Assembly: GCA_011525685.1 (NCBI GenBank)
Contig: WYBW01000136.1
Span: 1-54,238, forward strand
DNA from: Verrucomicrobiia bacterium
Lineage (GTDB): Bacteria > Verrucomicrobiota > Verrucomicrobiia > Limisphaerales > JADLHS01
Direction: 5' to 3'
DNA: 54,238 nucleotides
The translations under genes were made by a program, and so were the position numbers. The notes beneath the pieces are model-generated. The model worked only from the letters and a program-made list of their open reading frames with translations. It searched no databases and was not told the DNA's origin. The first letter of the stretch is position 1; each line of letters begins with the position of its first letter. Below, piece by piece: positions 54,137 to 54,238 of this stretch.

Positions 54137-54165
54137 CCACTTTTCGCGGGTTCAAAACCACCCAC
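54119..54165. repeat. Tandem direct repeat of about 22-23 bp
   Basis: Two nearly identical copies of a unit containing CGCGGGTT and AAAACCACCCAC occur at 54119-54140 and 54143-54165. They differ by one base (an extra C in the second), which changes the reading frame between copies. They lie exactly at the start of the truncated ParB-like gene. Confidence 0.7.
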
Positions 54166-54238
54166 CCCTGAGACGTTGGTTTCATAACATTTTGCTCTCT
54201 CCGATCAAGCGTTTTCGCTTCGAGGCAGGCCAGCAACC

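Overview
The window reads as high-GC chromosomal DNA from an environmental bacterium, most likely a verrucomicrobium of the Limisphaerales/Pedosphaera type. That placement is inferred from protein style: a giant secreted CotH/lamin-tail protein with autotransporter-type strand repeats, a pseudopilin-like tail on a coiled-coil protein, a nucleotidase fused to a choice-of-anchor domain, and many intergenic palindromic repeats. There is no rRNA or other strong phylogenetic marker, so the placement is tentative.

Positions 1 to about 37.9 kb look like ordinary chromosome. In order they hold: a possible transposase start at the left edge; a LysR regulator overlapping tail-to-tail with a sugar-porter MFS transporter; a uroporphyrinogen-decarboxylase-like methyltransferase; the 1795-residue CotH protein; two very small genes; a tight four-gene operon on the minus strand (glycine-zipper protein, TrkH, TrkA, GT4 glycosyltransferase); a lipoprotein; a coiled-coil/pseudopilin-tail protein; a secreted metallophosphatase/choice-of-anchor protein; tRNA-Arg(CCG) and tRNA-Gly(GCC), each with a recognisable promoter; deoC; a SWIM/SNF2 helicase; a PDZ-M6 metalloprotease; an NfeD-slipin-membrane protein operon; a BNR-repeat secreted protein; mazG; proB; a TlpA-like thioredoxin; an M42 aminopeptidase; and two hypothetical genes.

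From tRNA-Asp(GTC) at 37.84 kb to the right edge the DNA is a genomic island. A tyrosine recombinase starts 118 bp after the tRNA, which is the probable attachment site. Next come a putative HUH-type Rep protein, two small minus-strand genes, an orphan beta-class DNA methyltransferase, and a type I restriction-modification locus in the order hsdM, hsdS, DUF3800, hsdR remnant, DUF488, conserved partner, hsdR. A D12 adenine methylase coupled to a 5'-truncated ParB-like gene follows. Rep, ParB and integrase together suggest an integrated plasmid or integrative mobilizable element carrying defence genes. Its right end is not in the window.

Two signals stand out. (1) Palindromic repeats sit in frame inside three coding sequences. 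In hsdR the two halves of such a repeat enclose a complete DUF559 endonuclease domain of exactly 144 codons, placed in a loop just before the helicase Walker A motif. The hsdM gene of the same locus carries an empty version of the repeat that can fold as a three-way junction. (2) The hexamers GTATAC and GTTTAC/GTAAAC are strongly concentrated in the island (about 23 by eye in 16 kb, against about 5 in the 38 kb outside) and are sometimes made with rare codons. This suggests an element-specific recognition site.
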